Below are positions 36,802 to 46,273 of a DNA stretch of 64,000 nt, in pieces. How positions within the stretch are numbered: the first letter of the stretch is position 1; the number at the start of each line of letters is the position of its first letter. Origin of the DNA: Prevotella brunnea (GTDB lineage: Bacteria; Bacteroidota; Bacteroidia; Bacteroidales; Bacteroidaceae); assembly GCF_008016795.1 (NCBI RefSeq), contig NZ_SDIK01000018.1, positions 1-64,000 on the forward strand, given 5' to 3'. Position numbers and translations under genes: made by a program. The notes below the pieces were generated by a model, which was given only the letters and a program-made list of their open reading frames with translations, ran no database searches and was not told where the DNA came from.

Positions 36802-38817
36802 TTATTTTATTATTATTTTTTTGCCTTTATGGATGTAAATTCCCGGTTGTACCGGCTTCTTGAGTCGTTGCCCGGATAAATTGTAATAATAGGGACTTTC
36901 GTTAGTGTTTCCGGCTTTCTCGCACTCGATGCCCCGGATGGCTGTCGTGGTGTTTACCTTGTATTTCCAATCGTCTTTCTGCGATGAAATGTCGATGAAG
37001 GTGTCTTGTCGGATGTTCATCACATCCACTGTCTGCGATTTGTTCATCCCCATGTTGAACACGAAGTTGATGGCATCGGACGAAGAGTTGATGCGGAATT
37101 GCTTTACGAAATATCTTTTTCCACCTCTCTCCGTGGTAGTTGTTACCGCGTTGCCGGGCCACGGACTGCTTGTCGCACTTCCCCAGTAATAATAGTTGAT
37201 GGAAGGAGTCGGGCTTGAAGTCTTAGCTTCAGCCCATGTTTCGTCCGCATTATCTGCGTTTACATATACACTGATGTTGTAAGGTTGGAAATCAACGATG
37301 TCGTAGTGGCGAGTGCTAATGCCGGTAACAGTCCCATTGATGAGCAAACCGACTTTCAGCGTGGTGGCTTTTCCTTCCGGAATGGTTATCTTCGATTCGT
37401 TTTCAGCCATGGAGCTGCTTGCTTTGGGGTCGCTTCCGTCTATAGTATAAACAATCTTCGCATTCGGATTTCCCGTAACAGCTGTCAGTGTGACGCTTTG
37501 TGCACCATCGTAACTTCCACTTGGCAGATCCGCCCAAGCGAAACTCGACGTGTTCTTGTCGGCATAATATGCCCAATTCTCTCCACCGGTGATTTTTATC
37601 CATTTCGATTGTGTGGCGAAAGTAGCCGCCGGCCCCACGACAGTAAGCAGGTTGCCCATGTCACCCTTTGTTACCATGGCATAGAAATCGTTGCCACTGA
37701 CGAGTTTGGTTGCCGTACTTCGGTTGCTGATGCCTAATAGTTTGCGCACGGTTATCATGTTCTTGATGTCCTTCTTGCAACTTTGCCAATGCTTCAGGAA
37801 AACGCAAGGTGTTCCCGGCATGGCCATGATGTAAGCGTTGGCTGCCGAAATGTTGTTTCTTATCGGGTCTTGCGTGTTGCCGCCTCCTCGATCCTCCGTG
37901 TCGTGGTTCTCTACGAAGGTTACCGCATAGCGAGCATAATCGGTGAGTTTTGCCAATCCTTGTCCGTCCAATGCAGCCCAATTGCCGTTGTTCACCGCAT
38001 CGCGGATGGCATATCGCAGTGGGAAATCGAAAGCGGCACTGGTGATGACGCCCCCTGTCCGGGTGCTTTCTATCCAGTTTTTCACTTTCGCAAGGTTACT
38101 GTCGAAATATTCACCTACTGAAAATTGCGGTTGTGTGGCAGTGTTATAAAGCCCGGTGAAACTACCGGCGTAGCCTTTTACCATGTCGTAGCGAAAACCT
38201 GAGTAACCAAATTTATTGATCAGCATGTTGAGGTATGCCTTTACCGTCTTTTGTACGTTAGGGCTGTGATGGTCGAGGTCGCGCATGCCATCCCATCCCT
38301 CTCCGGTATCGTTGTTCTGGCTGAGCGAGACGTCCTGCTTCGTGGCTTCGGCTTGAGTTTTTCCTTTGTCATCGTCTTTCACGATGTCGGTTGCTCGCAT
38401 GGTATAGGTTGCTCCTTCGTAGGTCTCCGTAGGGAAATCGAACCAGTTGCTCACGTTCCCACGATGATTGATGACGATGTCGGCTATCGTGCCTATCCCT
38501 TTTTTCTTCCATGTGTCGATGAGGCTAAGCAGTTCCTTTTCCGTTCCGAACGAACTGGTGTAGTCGCTGAACCAATAGAGAGGGTCGTAGCCCATTGAAG
38601 GATTATGGCTTGGTTTGGCACTTTGAGGAATCCATACAAGGTCGAAGAAGTCCACGATATCATTTGTCTGTGCTTCCAAGTTGGTCCATTTTGTATCGTC
38701 GAAGGAATCCCAATAAAATCCTTGCAGCATTACACCTTTATAGTTGTCTTGCCACCCTTGTGCGAGTGAGGAAAGAGCAATGCAGCATAATGTAAGCAGC
38801 GTAAATATTTTTTTCAT
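36802..38817 (-). CDS. Secreted GH13 alpha-amylase with CBM26-like module and T9SS-type C-terminus
   Basis: This 671-residue amylase is the last gene of the sus operon and takes the SusG position. A signal peptide ends near SSLAQ with no lipobox, so unlike SusG it is not a lipoprotein. The GH13 catalytic domain (about residues 22-420) has DIVINHRG, the nucleophile Asp in GFRYDMVKGYAG, the acid/base Glu in SVGEYFD, and the transition-state Asp in FVENHDTEDRGG. A chitobiase/Ig-like segment follows. A starch-binding CBM26-type module (about residues 525-625, containing YYYWGSATSSPWPGN) comes next. The end (YYNLSGQRLKKP, then GIYIHKGKKIIIK) matches other T9SS-type tails in this window. It should degrade starch at the cell surface or outside. 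Confidence 0.93.
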   Translation of the reverse strand: MKKIFTLLTLCCIALSSLAQGWQDNYKGVMLQGFYWDSFDDTKWTNLEAQTNDIVDFFDLVWIPQSAKPSHNPSMGYDPLYWFSDYTSSFGTEKELLSLIDTWKKKGIGTIADIVINHRGNVSNWFDFPTETYEGATYTMRATDIVKDDDKGKTQAEATKQDVSLSQNNDTGEGWDGMRDLDHHSPNVQKTVKAYLNMLINKFGYSGFRYDMVKGYAGSFTGLYNTATQPQFSVGEYFDSNLAKVKNWIESTRTGGVITSAAFDFPLRYAIRDAVNNGNWAALDGQGLAKLTDYARYAVTFVENHDTEDRGGGNTQDPIRNNISAANAYIMAMPGTPCVFLKHWQSCKKDIKNMITVRKLLGISNRSTATKLVSGNDFYAMVTKGDMGNLLTVVGPAATFATQSKWIKITGGENWAYYADKNTSSFAWADLPSGSYDGAQSVTLTAVTGNPNAKIVYTIDGSDPKASSSMAENESKITIPEGKATTLKVGLLINGTVTGISTRHYDIVDFQPYNISVYVNADNADETWAEAKTSSPTPSINYYYWGSATSSPWPGNAVTTTTERGGKRYFVKQFRINSSSDAINFVFNMGMNKSQTVDVMNIRQDTFIDISSQKDDWKYKVNTTTAIRGIECEKAGNTNESPYYYNLSGQRLKKPVQPGIYIHKGKKIIIK

Positions 38818-38880
38818 GATGTTTCTTTTCTATGTTTGCCTGATGTTTGGTATTTATTTGTCTGGCATATTGCGAAAAAA

Positions 38881-38909
38881 AGGAGAGGATGCACTGAGCA
38901 TTCTCTCCT
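38881..38909 (-). terminator. Intrinsic terminator between susF and the amylase gene
   Basis: On the minus strand AGGAGAGAATGC-TCAGT-GCATCCTCTCCT is a 12-bp stem (one imperfect pair) followed directly by seven T residues. It lies 31 bp after the susF-like stop and 63 bp before the amylase start. Amylase expression thus depends on read-through or on its own promoter, which I could not identify. Confidence 0.85.
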
Positions 38910-38939
38910 CATTGTGGTTATGAAAGCAATGTCAGTCTG

Positions 38940-39992
38940 TTAGTTCTTCTTGAAGACTACTTTATGGTTGCCTTCGTAAGAAATATAGAGCTTGACAGTA
39001 TAGTTTCCTGCCTCATCGATTTTCAGATTTTTACCGTTGTTCTCGGTCAGGTCGTCGAAGCTGTATGAATTGTCATTTGAACCACCCCACGATAAATCCC
39101 AATTACCGTTGGCACGGAATTTCATTTCGCCTACTTTCAAATCTCCCGTCCACGTCCATGCCTTTTCGTTCTTGTCATAAGTCATGTCGGCGTCGGAATT
39201 CCAATCGTTGGGGGTAGCACTGCCGATGATTCCTATTTTAATTGGTGAAATGGAGTAAGTGCCATCTGCCAAACTTGCCTTGATGCGATAGAAGCCCGGT
39301 GTGGGAACGAGAATGTTTGTTTCGCCTTCTTCCACGAGAATGCCATCAGCTCCGCCTTTGCCCCAGTCCGGAGCTTCCCATGAACTTTCATGGCTGCGGA
39401 ACTTGAATTCGCCTTCCAGATAGTAATAACCCAAATAGTTGCCATCCAGTTCTTTGCTGCGCATCTTGTCCGTACCTTTATCGCCCCAACTGTTGCTGTT
39501 GCCGGCAATGTAGATGAACTCTGCGAAGTCGGGAGCAATAAGCTGTGCCTTTACGATGATATCCACCGTGTTGGTGAAGGCTTCACCCCTTGCGAGAACA
39601 ATTGTGTTCTTTACTGTGGCAGGAATGGAGCGCGGGTCGCCGGCCTTGCCATAGAGCTTCTCGATGGCTTTCTGTAGTTCTGCCACGCTTACGAAGCCTT
39701 CCTCGTTAGCTTGAAGAATATAGTTGGCAGTCTTCTTCGCGTTGTAGAGTGTAATGGTTGTTGTCTGGCTTGCGATGGGGTCGTCAGTCTTTATCACGGG
39801 CGTGAACAACTTGACGGTTTCAGTCTTAACCTGTGCGAAATCGATGATACCTGACTCGGCTGTAGCCGTAAAACTCACTGTCTTTCCGGGTTGTGCTTCG
39901 TTGCTGATGGGGTCTGCCCAATCCGTATAGTCGTCGCTTCCTCCGCAACTTGCGAGAAGAACGATACTTAATAAATAGAATATCTTTTTCAT
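38940..39992 (-). CDS. susF: SusF/SusE-family starch-binding surface lipoprotein
   Basis: This 350-residue lipoprotein (lipobox LLASCGGSD) is downstream of the susE-like gene. It has an N-terminal SusE/F-type Ig domain (SFTATAESGIIDFAQ) and two starch-binding repeats. The repeats show IAGNSNSWGD with a following WEAPDWGKGG, and GSATPNDWNSDADMTYD with WTWTGDLKVGEMKFRANGNWDLSWGG. In the Bacteroides system SusE and SusF hold starch at the surface. This protein is shorter than classical SusF, with fewer binding modules, and could equally be called SusE-like. Confidence 0.85.
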   Translation of the reverse strand: MKKIFYLLSIVLLASCGGSDDYTDWADPISNEAQPGKTVSFTATAESGIIDFAQVKTETVKLFTPVIKTDDPIASQTTTITLYNAKKTANYILQANEEGFVSVAELQKAIEKLYGKAGDPRSIPATVKNTIVLARGEAFTNTVDIIVKAQLIAPDFAEFIYIAGNSNSWGDKGTDKMRSKELDGNYLGYYYLEGEFKFRSHESSWEAPDWGKGGADGILVEEGETNILVPTPGFYRIKASLADGTYSISPIKIGIIGSATPNDWNSDADMTYDKNEKAWTWTGDLKVGEMKFRANGNWDLSWGGSNDNSYSFDDLTENNGKNLKIDEAGNYTVKLYISYEGNHKVVFKKN

Positions 39993-40011
39993 TTTGAAAC
40001 TCCTTGTTATA

Positions 40012-40029
40012 GCGGAGCCGAAGCTCCGC
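40012..40029 (-). other. Intercistronic hairpin between susE and susF
   Basis: GCGGAGC-CGAA-GCTCCGC is a perfect 7-bp G/C-rich stem with a stable-type tetraloop (on the minus strand GCGGAGC-TTCG-GCTCCGC). It fits in a 51-bp gap with no T-run, as an mRNA stability element rather than a terminator. Confidence 0.7.
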
Positions 40030-40043
40030 GTTTGGTTCTGAAA

Positions 40044-41246
40044 TTATTGTTGCTCAATGAAGAAGAACTGTTTTGTGAAATCGTTGAAGAACACTTTGTA
40101 CGTTCCCTTCTTATAAGGAATGTTGGCTGAGCCGGATGCCACTCCGAATGGGAATTCGGCAATACCCCAGCTTTCGTCCCAGCTGCCTATGGCAAATTTA
40201 ACACCACCTTCAATGGGAGAATTCTCATCGAATGTAATAGTGGTGAACCAGTCGTGGTTCTCCGGTGAAGCGAAGATCGGAGTCATCGGGTTTCCTTCTT
40301 TCTCGTTCCATCCGTTCTGTGTGCCGGGCATTGTTATTTTTGCGTAGGTGGTTGTGGGAACGGTCGCTGCAGGTTTGATGACACAAGTCAGAGCTTTGGT
40401 GTCCATCGTGATGGTGTAATAGCCTGCTGCCGGAACGGTAATGTTTCCCGGATCCGAACCACCGTCGCGCAGTGATGTTCCGAGTGGCGTTCCGTCAGAA
40501 CACCATACCATGTGATCCCAATCGCCCGGAGTCTTCACAATCTTGAAATTGGCATCAGCGGGGAAGTAACCCGTGTATTCAAACTTGCCATCACCGGTTG
40601 CCTTGTCGTAGGTCTCGCCTGCCTTTGTATAGAGAGGCATCATGGAAACACCGATGGCATCGGCAGCATTGGTCCACTTGCCGTCTCCAATGCAACTACC
40701 AATGAGATACCATGTGGCAGGAACGGCATCCTTCAGTTCCACATAATAAGGAACAACGGTCAGCTTAACGGCGTTGGAATAGACCGTCTGCGCTCCTTTT
40801 GTATTGGCGAGGCAGCGCACCCAGACATCCATCGTTGCAGGTACTTTTCCCTCTTCATAGCCGTTCAATTGCTGCATTGCTTTCGCCATGTCTTTGGTGA
40901 AGAGCAGTCCATTGCACGTTTTATACGATTCTATCAACGTAACGTAATTAGCTACGCCAAGTTGTGCGTCAAGATCACCGTTGGCATCAAACTCCTTAGT
41001 GAACTGTCCATCCTTTGAAACTTGGAACTGATATTCCACTCCTGCCGGGAAACCGTAATCGGGTTGCGACCATGTGAAAGTGATGGTCTTGGCATTCAAT
41101 AAGTCTATTCCTGTTGAATAAACCGGCTGATTGAGTGTGAAAGTGCTCGGCTGTTGGAGAATGGGATTGTCATCCCTGTCATCGGAACATGCCGTAAATA
41201 AGCCCACACAGCAAATCAGCATGACTAAACTAAATATCTTTTTCAT
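40044..41246 (-). CDS. susE: SusE-family starch-binding surface lipoprotein
   Basis: This 400-residue lipoprotein (lipobox GLFTACSDD) follows susD. It has the SusE N-terminal domain (TFTWSQPDYGFPAGVEYQFQ) and two carbohydrate-binding modules. The first lies around YLIGSCIGDGKWTN with WDHMVWCSDGTPLG; the second around TMPGTQNGWNEKEGNPM with FAIGSWDESWGIAEF. The regularly spaced Trp residues fit starch binding. It likely assists SusC/SusD in holding maltodextrin at the surface. Confidence 0.92.
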   Translation of the reverse strand: MKKIFSLVMLICCVGLFTACSDDRDDNPILQQPSTFTLNQPVYSTGIDLLNAKTITFTWSQPDYGFPAGVEYQFQVSKDGQFTKEFDANGDLDAQLGVANYVTLIESYKTCNGLLFTKDMAKAMQQLNGYEEGKVPATMDVWVRCLANTKGAQTVYSNAVKLTVVPYYVELKDAVPATWYLIGSCIGDGKWTNAADAIGVSMMPLYTKAGETYDKATGDGKFEYTGYFPADANFKIVKTPGDWDHMVWCSDGTPLGTSLRDGGSDPGNITVPAAGYYTITMDTKALTCVIKPAATVPTTTYAKITMPGTQNGWNEKEGNPMTPIFASPENHDWFTTITFDENSPIEGGVKFAIGSWDESWGIAEFPFGVASGSANIPYKKGTYKVFFNDFTKQFFFIEQQ

Positions 41247-41270
41247 ATTCGTTCTGTATTTTGTTTTGTT

Positions 41271-41307
41271 GCGAAGGAGCCTTTGCGTGTCGCTTACGGC
41301 TCCTTGC
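41271..41307 (-). other. Intercistronic hairpin between susD and susE
   Basis: AAGGAGCC at about 41274-41281 pairs with GGCTCCTT at 41298-41305, forming a stem-loop in the 70-bp gap. No T-run follows on the minus strand. Confidence 0.6.
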
Positions 41308-41316
41308 AGTATCGTA

Positions 41317-42933
41317 TTAGTAACCCGGGTTCTGTTTTAAATTGGTGTTCGCGCCCAAGTCTTTGTCGGGGATAGCATAGATGTTGCGCGTTTCAGAGAA
41401 GTTTCTGCCGTTCTTCGCACCGCCTTTCCATGTCCAATTGTAATTGTTGTTACCACCGAATTTGTTGAAGCGGATGAGCGTGTTGCGTCGCATTCCTTCA
41501 AAGTAGAACTCACGACTCCATTCATCGCAAATCTCATCGAGCGTATAAGCAGTCTTGAGGTTGGGGTTGTTGGCGCGCTCACGAAGAGCGTTGATGGCTT
41601 TGGCAGCGTTACCCGTTGCTGTGCCGCCATTAAGATGAGCTTCTGCTTCAGCATACATGAGGTAGGCCTCGGCTGCGCGCATCAATGGGAAGTCCATGTC
41701 GGGGAATTGGGCATCGTGGGTGTTGGAACCATCGGAATGGAAGTTCAAGAACTTTGCTACCGCATAGCCATCAGTGAATGTGGATTGTGTGGCGTTGTCC
41801 AATTTGCGATCAACACCCCAGAAGATGGCACGGTCGTCAGATGCTTTGGTGGTCATCTCGTAAGATGGCACCTGTGGCGCATTGCCTGCCGGGAAGAACT
41901 TTGCCAGGAGATCCGGACGAGCTCTGTTACCGGCCCAGTTACCCGTTGTACCATTGGTAGCATCGGGATTATCTTTGTCTGCGTGCATCTTGCCATCGAA
42001 CGTGGAGGCAATGACAAAGAGCGAACCACCATAGCTTGTTGTAGTCAAACCGTCTGCCTTAATGGGGAAAATGATTTCCTTCGCTGCGCTTGACTCGCCA
42101 TTGTCGCCCATGAAGAGTTTCTGGTAAGCACTCCATCTTCCAGTGGGAGTGGTGTTGAGCTGGAAGTCAGAGTCCATGACTTTCTTGGCATAGTCTGCTG
42201 CTTTCTGCCATTGCGCTTTACCTATATATACCTCTGCATTGAGATAGAGTCGTGCTAACAGCATCCAGTCGGCAGCCTTATTGGCACGACCATAACCAGG
42301 TTGATCTGAGGTGAGTGCTTTTGCTTCCAATAAATCTGGTTCAATCTCCAAGAGCTCTTTCTCCAAGAAGTCGTAAACTTCCTGTCGTGTAGCCTGTTTG
42401 GGTTTTTCCACCGTTGTCAGACTGAAAGGAATGTTTCCAAAAGCGTCCATGAGGTAGAAGTAATGGAGTGCGCGAACGAAGCGAATCTCTGCCGTCATAG
42501 TTTTGTCGTAATCGCCGGCTTTCTGGAGATAATCGTTGCAATAAGTGATACCCGTTGTCAGGCGATAATAGTACATTGCGGTCATCGGATGAGAAGCTCC
42601 GAATGTATTATAGACGAACTCTGCGATGCCGGGGTCTCCCCAACTACAAATGGCCTCATCAGTGGAAAGCTCGTTAGCGTTCCACATTTGGCGGATAAAT
42701 CCCGCTGTTCCACCATCGTAACCATCGAGGTCGGAGTCGCCGTTGGCACCACCGTTTCCGGGAAGAGCCAAGTTTGCGTAACACTTATTGTACTCTCCTA
42801 TGACATTATATTCTGTGCTGATATTGGGATCTTTTGGATTTTTCGCGTTATCCAAGTCGCCAATACAGGACGAAAGGCTCATCGCTAAAGCGAGTGTTGC
42901 CATTGGAACCATGTTTTTTAATATATTTTTCAT
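41317..42933 (-). CDS. susD: SusD-family starch-binding outer-membrane lipoprotein
   Basis: This 538-residue lipoprotein (lipobox LSSCIGD) is of the SusD/RagB family, the lid that delivers glycan to the SusC channel. It has the TPR-like helices (ICSWGDPG, RFVRALHYFYLMDAFGNIPF, GRANKAADWMLLARLYLNAEVYIG) and the C-terminal pattern with AINALRERANNPN, EFYFEGMRRNTLIRF and IYAIPDKDLGANTNLKQNPGY. It lies 20 bp after susC, as expected for the SusCD pair. Confidence 0.97.
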   Translation of the reverse strand: MKNILKNMVPMATLALAMSLSSCIGDLDNAKNPKDPNISTEYNVIGEYNKCYANLALPGNGGANGDSDLDGYDGGTAGFIRQMWNANELSTDEAICSWGDPGIAEFVYNTFGASHPMTAMYYYRLTTGITYCNDYLQKAGDYDKTMTAEIRFVRALHYFYLMDAFGNIPFSLTTVEKPKQATRQEVYDFLEKELLEIEPDLLEAKALTSDQPGYGRANKAADWMLLARLYLNAEVYIGKAQWQKAADYAKKVMDSDFQLNTTPTGRWSAYQKLFMGDNGESSAAKEIIFPIKADGLTTTSYGGSLFVIASTFDGKMHADKDNPDATNGTTGNWAGNRARPDLLAKFFPAGNAPQVPSYEMTTKASDDRAIFWGVDRKLDNATQSTFTDGYAVAKFLNFHSDGSNTHDAQFPDMDFPLMRAAEAYLMYAEAEAHLNGGTATGNAAKAINALRERANNPNLKTAYTLDEICDEWSREFYFEGMRRNTLIRFNKFGGNNNYNWTWKGGAKNGRNFSETRNIYAIPDKDLGANTNLKQNPGY

Positions 42934-42952
42934 TGTTGCTTCGATTGAAATG

Positions 42953-45900
42953 TTAGAAATTGAGGTTCAAACCTAAGATAACGGAGAAGGGACGTGGGTA
43001 AAGATTATTGTCGATACCATTATTTGTCTCCGGGTCAATCCCGTCATATTTAGTCAATGTGAGAACATTGGAAGCCGTTGCGTATATGCGTCCGCTCATT
43101 CCTTTCCAAGCGTTTGATTTGAACAGATTCGTGAAACTATAGCCCAACGTGATGTTGTCCAACTTCAAGAAGCTGGCATTCTGTACGTAGAGATCGGATT
43201 GCTGCGCCGTGTTCTCATTCGTTTGCCAATTCTTTTCAAGCGACATGATGGGTCGGTTGGCTATGTAAGCGTTTTGAGCGTAGATGGCGCCCGGGCTTAC
43301 GTTGGCAGATGTGGCAGCGATGTTGTTGAAAACGTAATTGCCAATGCTTGCACGTAGGGTGAAACCGAAGTCGAAGTTTTTATAGTCCATGCGTGAAGTC
43401 ATACCCATTGTTACGGGTGCCGTTGCAGCCTTGTAGAGATATCGGTCAGCAGAACTGATTTGTCCATCGCCGTTACGATCAACCACCTGATTTTCGATGG
43501 GTTTACCATTCTTATCATACACCTGTTGATAGACGTAGAAAGAATTAGCAGCAAAGCCAACCTGATGTGCCAATACCTTGTTAAATTGTCCTCCGGCATC
43601 GGGACCGGTCTCTACAGGCATACCTCCTGTGGTTACTCCGTTCAAGTCTGTAATCTTATTATAGTTGTAGGTGAAGTTATAACCGATGGTCCAATAGAAG
43701 TCTTTTGCTCTAACGGCTTTCCAGTCGAGTTGGATTTCCACACCGGTGTTGTTCATCGAGCCGATGTTTTGCCATGCCTGATTCTTGAATAATCCCATAG
43801 CCGCGTATGGTGCATAGTTCAGAAGGTCGGTAGTTTTTCGGAAGTACCAATCAATAGAACCGGTCAGTCTCTGATTCCAAAGTCCGAAGTCAAGTCCGGC
43901 GTTATAAGTGGTAGTGGTTTCCCATTTCAAATCGGGTGTATAGTTTGCCGGGCGGTAGAGCGTACCATCCTCCGGTGTAATCTTTCCATCGCCGTTCATG
44001 TCGATGAGTGGATAGAAACCGTTAGTTCCCGAACTCTTTTCGTAAGTGGGTATCCATGCATAGTCGGCAACGCCTTCCTGCTGTCCGGTCATACCCCAGC
44101 CCAATCTGAGCTTCAAGTCGGATAGCCATTTGATATCCTTGAATTTGTTTTCATCCTTAATCTTCCACGCGAAAGCGAATGATGGGAATACTGCCCAATG
44201 GTCTTTGAAGCGCGAAGAGCCATCATCGCGCACCGTAGCCGTTATCATGTAACGATCCATTAAAATATAATTTGCGCGTCCGAAGAAAGATACCAAATAA
44301 TGGTCGGTCGCGAAATAATAAGGAGTGTGTGGACGTGCCGTACCTGCCACTGAGGCGTCGTTATTGGTCAAGGGGTAGTAGCCGATGTAATCATTGTTCT
44401 TGTCCTGATAGAAGCTCTGATACTCGTAACCAGCCATGATGTCGAAGTGGTGCATCTTGTTGAAGTCCTTATAATATTGCGCGTATGCACTCAATGACAG
44501 GTTACGTTTGAAAATCTCCTCATATCCATAGGAACCATAATACATCGCTCCGGGGTAGCCCGGCAATTTGTTCGTTGTTTGTTTTCCTTTTGCGATGTCA
44601 GCACCCAATGTGAGATGTAAGCGTAAATCCTCGAAGCCGTGAACTTTATAATCAAAGTCGGCGCTACCAATGAACTCACGACTGTTAGCGTGGTCGTCCA
44701 TTTGGTTGAGAAGTGAGAGTGGGTTGGCAGTAGCCTCGTTAAATTTCGTGTGTTTCCATTGATTGTCTTTCAATGAAGAACCATCGGTGGGCCATTGGAA
44801 ATAACCTCCGAAGTTTTTAAGTGTTTGGTCGATTCCGGGCATTGCCGTGTGGAATGGTGATGTGAAAGCATTGACGGCTTGAGTGGGGTCCATCCAAACA
44901 GCGGCACCAATCGCACCACCATCAGCGAATTGTGATTTGGCATACATGCCCTTTGCGTTCAAATTCATGTTCAGATGGTCGTTGAAGAACGAAGGACTCA
45001 AGTTCACAGCAGCTGTGTAGCGTTTGAAATCAGATGTTTTTAAGATGCCCTGCTGATTGGTATAGCCCATGGATACGCGATACGGCAAATTGTTGTTTTC
45101 TCCCATCTGTGTAGTGCCCGAAACCGTTACGTTATGGTCGTGGCTCCATGCCGTGCGATAAATCTCATCTTGCCAGTTCGTGTTTGCCGTACCCAACATT
45201 CTGTATGGATCGCTGTCTTCTCCAAAGATATTCTTGATGAAATCGCGATACTGATAAGCGTCCATCACGTCGATGGTCTTTTTCTTCATACTCATCGTAA
45301 CGCTACCCGCGTAAGAAATGTTCAGTCCCTTACGTCCTTTCTTGGTAGTGATGATGATGACACCGTTGGAACCGCGCGAACCATAGATGGCTGTTGCCGA
45401 TGCGTCCTTCAAGACGTTAAAGCTTTCAATGTCCTGAGGGTTGATTGTTGAGAGGATGTTGGAAACGCCCTTTACACCATTGTTGTCAATGGCCAGACCA
45501 TCGATCACGATAAGAGGGTCGTTTGATGCGTTCAGAGATGCGCCGCCGCGAATACGGATTTGTGTGCCTCCACCCGGCGTGCCATCGTTGGAAATTACGC
45601 TAACGCCGGCAGCTTTTCCTACCAACATGTCCTGCGCGTTTACCACTACGCCTTTGTTCTTCTCGTCCGGCTTCATGGCGAGTACCGACCCCGTGAGGTC
45701 GCTCTTCTTCACCGCTCCATAACCAATTACCACAACCTCGTTCATTTGTGCGGCATCTTCCTGAAGGGTGATTACCATTCCGTCTTTTGCCGTAACTTGT
45801 TGCTTTTGATATCCGATATAGGATATGGTGAGTGTAGCACCCGGTTGCACACTGAGTGTGAAATTGCCATCGAGATCGGTCATGGTGCCGTCTGTGGTTC

Positions 45901-46057
45901 CATTAATAAGAATGGAAGCACCTATCACCGCTTCTCCGGTAGCATCTTGTACATGTCCTTTGACAACTGTTTGCGCAAAGGCTCCGATTGACAGGAATAA
46001 CCCAAGTAGAAGGGTGAACATCCTGACAGGAAATTTGCTTTTTACCTGCTTCATCAT
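42953..46057 (-). CDS. susC: SusC-family TonB-dependent maltodextrin transporter
   Basis: The start was placed at the first of two tandem ATGs (46057 and 46054), because a signal peptide begins there (MMKQVKSKFPVRMFTLLLG...GAFAQ); the reading frame upstream overlaps the promoter. The 1034-residue product has an N-terminal carboxypeptidase-D-like domain (VKGHVQDATGEAVIGAS), then a plug domain with NEVVVIGYGAVKKSDLTGS, IRIRGGASLNASNDPLIVIDG and ASATAIYGSRGSNGVIIITTK. A 22-strand barrel ends VILGLNLNF. It imports maltodextrins with the SusD lid. The starch role is inferred from the downstream and divergent amylolytic genes. Confidence 0.97.
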   Translation of the reverse strand: MMKQVKSKFPVRMFTLLLGLFLSIGAFAQTVVKGHVQDATGEAVIGASILINGTTDGTMTDLDGNFTLSVQPGATLTISYIGYQKQQVTAKDGMVITLQEDAAQMNEVVVIGYGAVKKSDLTGSVLAMKPDEKNKGVVVNAQDMLVGKAAGVSVISNDGTPGGGTQIRIRGGASLNASNDPLIVIDGLAIDNNGVKGVSNILSTINPQDIESFNVLKDASATAIYGSRGSNGVIIITTKKGRKGLNISYAGSVTMSMKKKTIDVMDAYQYRDFIKNIFGEDSDPYRMLGTANTNWQDEIYRTAWSHDHNVTVSGTTQMGENNNLPYRVSMGYTNQQGILKTSDFKRYTAAVNLSPSFFNDHLNMNLNAKGMYAKSQFADGGAIGAAVWMDPTQAVNAFTSPFHTAMPGIDQTLKNFGGYFQWPTDGSSLKDNQWKHTKFNEATANPLSLLNQMDDHANSREFIGSADFDYKVHGFEDLRLHLTLGADIAKGKQTTNKLPGYPGAMYYGSYGYEEIFKRNLSLSAYAQYYKDFNKMHHFDIMAGYEYQSFYQDKNNDYIGYYPLTNNDASVAGTARPHTPYYFATDHYLVSFFGRANYILMDRYMITATVRDDGSSRFKDHWAVFPSFAFAWKIKDENKFKDIKWLSDLKLRLGWGMTGQQEGVADYAWIPTYEKSSGTNGFYPLIDMNGDGKITPEDGTLYRPANYTPDLKWETTTTYNAGLDFGLWNQRLTGSIDWYFRKTTDLLNYAPYAAMGLFKNQAWQNIGSMNNTGVEIQLDWKAVRAKDFYWTIGYNFTYNYNKITDLNGVTTGGMPVETGPDAGGQFNKVLAHQVGFAANSFYVYQQVYDKNGKPIENQVVDRNGDGQISSADRYLYKAATAPVTMGMTSRMDYKNFDFGFTLRASIGNYVFNNIAATSANVSPGAIYAQNAYIANRPIMSLEKNWQTNENTAQQSDLYVQNASFLKLDNITLGYSFTNLFKSNAWKGMSGRIYATASNVLTLTKYDGIDPETNNGIDNNLYPRPFSVILGLNLNF

Positions 46058-46143
46058 TTTGTTGCTAAAGTTAATAATATAGAATAAATTGTTTATTACT
46101 TGTTTGTTCTCTCGGTTAATAGTCTGCCAAGACTTACTGAAGG

Positions 46144-46151
46144 CAAAGGTA
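46144..46151 (-). promoter_or_regulatory. Promoter -7 element for the susC operon
   Basis: The minus strand reads TACCTTTG 87 bp upstream of the susC start. Its centre is exactly 65 bp from the centre of the LacI-type operator at 46207-46218. Confidence 0.75.
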
Positions 46152-46206
46152 ACCCTCTTTGAGCTATTTTGCACTTTTTTTTCTTTGAAAATGCAAATTA
46201 ACTTGC

Positions 46207-46218
46207 GCAATCGTTTGC
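46207..46218. promoter_or_regulatory. LacI-type operator between susC and the regulator gene
   Basis: GCAATCGTTTGC has palindromic GCAA/TTGC arms around the central CG typical of LacI/PurR-family sites. A closely related perfect copy, GCAAACGTTTGC, lies upstream of malQ. Its centre is 65 bp from both the susC and regulator -7 elements, an activator-like position. Assignment to the adjacent regulator is inferred. Confidence 0.7.
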
Positions 46219-46273
46219 ACACACAAATATACGATAAATAATTGATATGGGTCAATTATATTGTAAAAATTTG

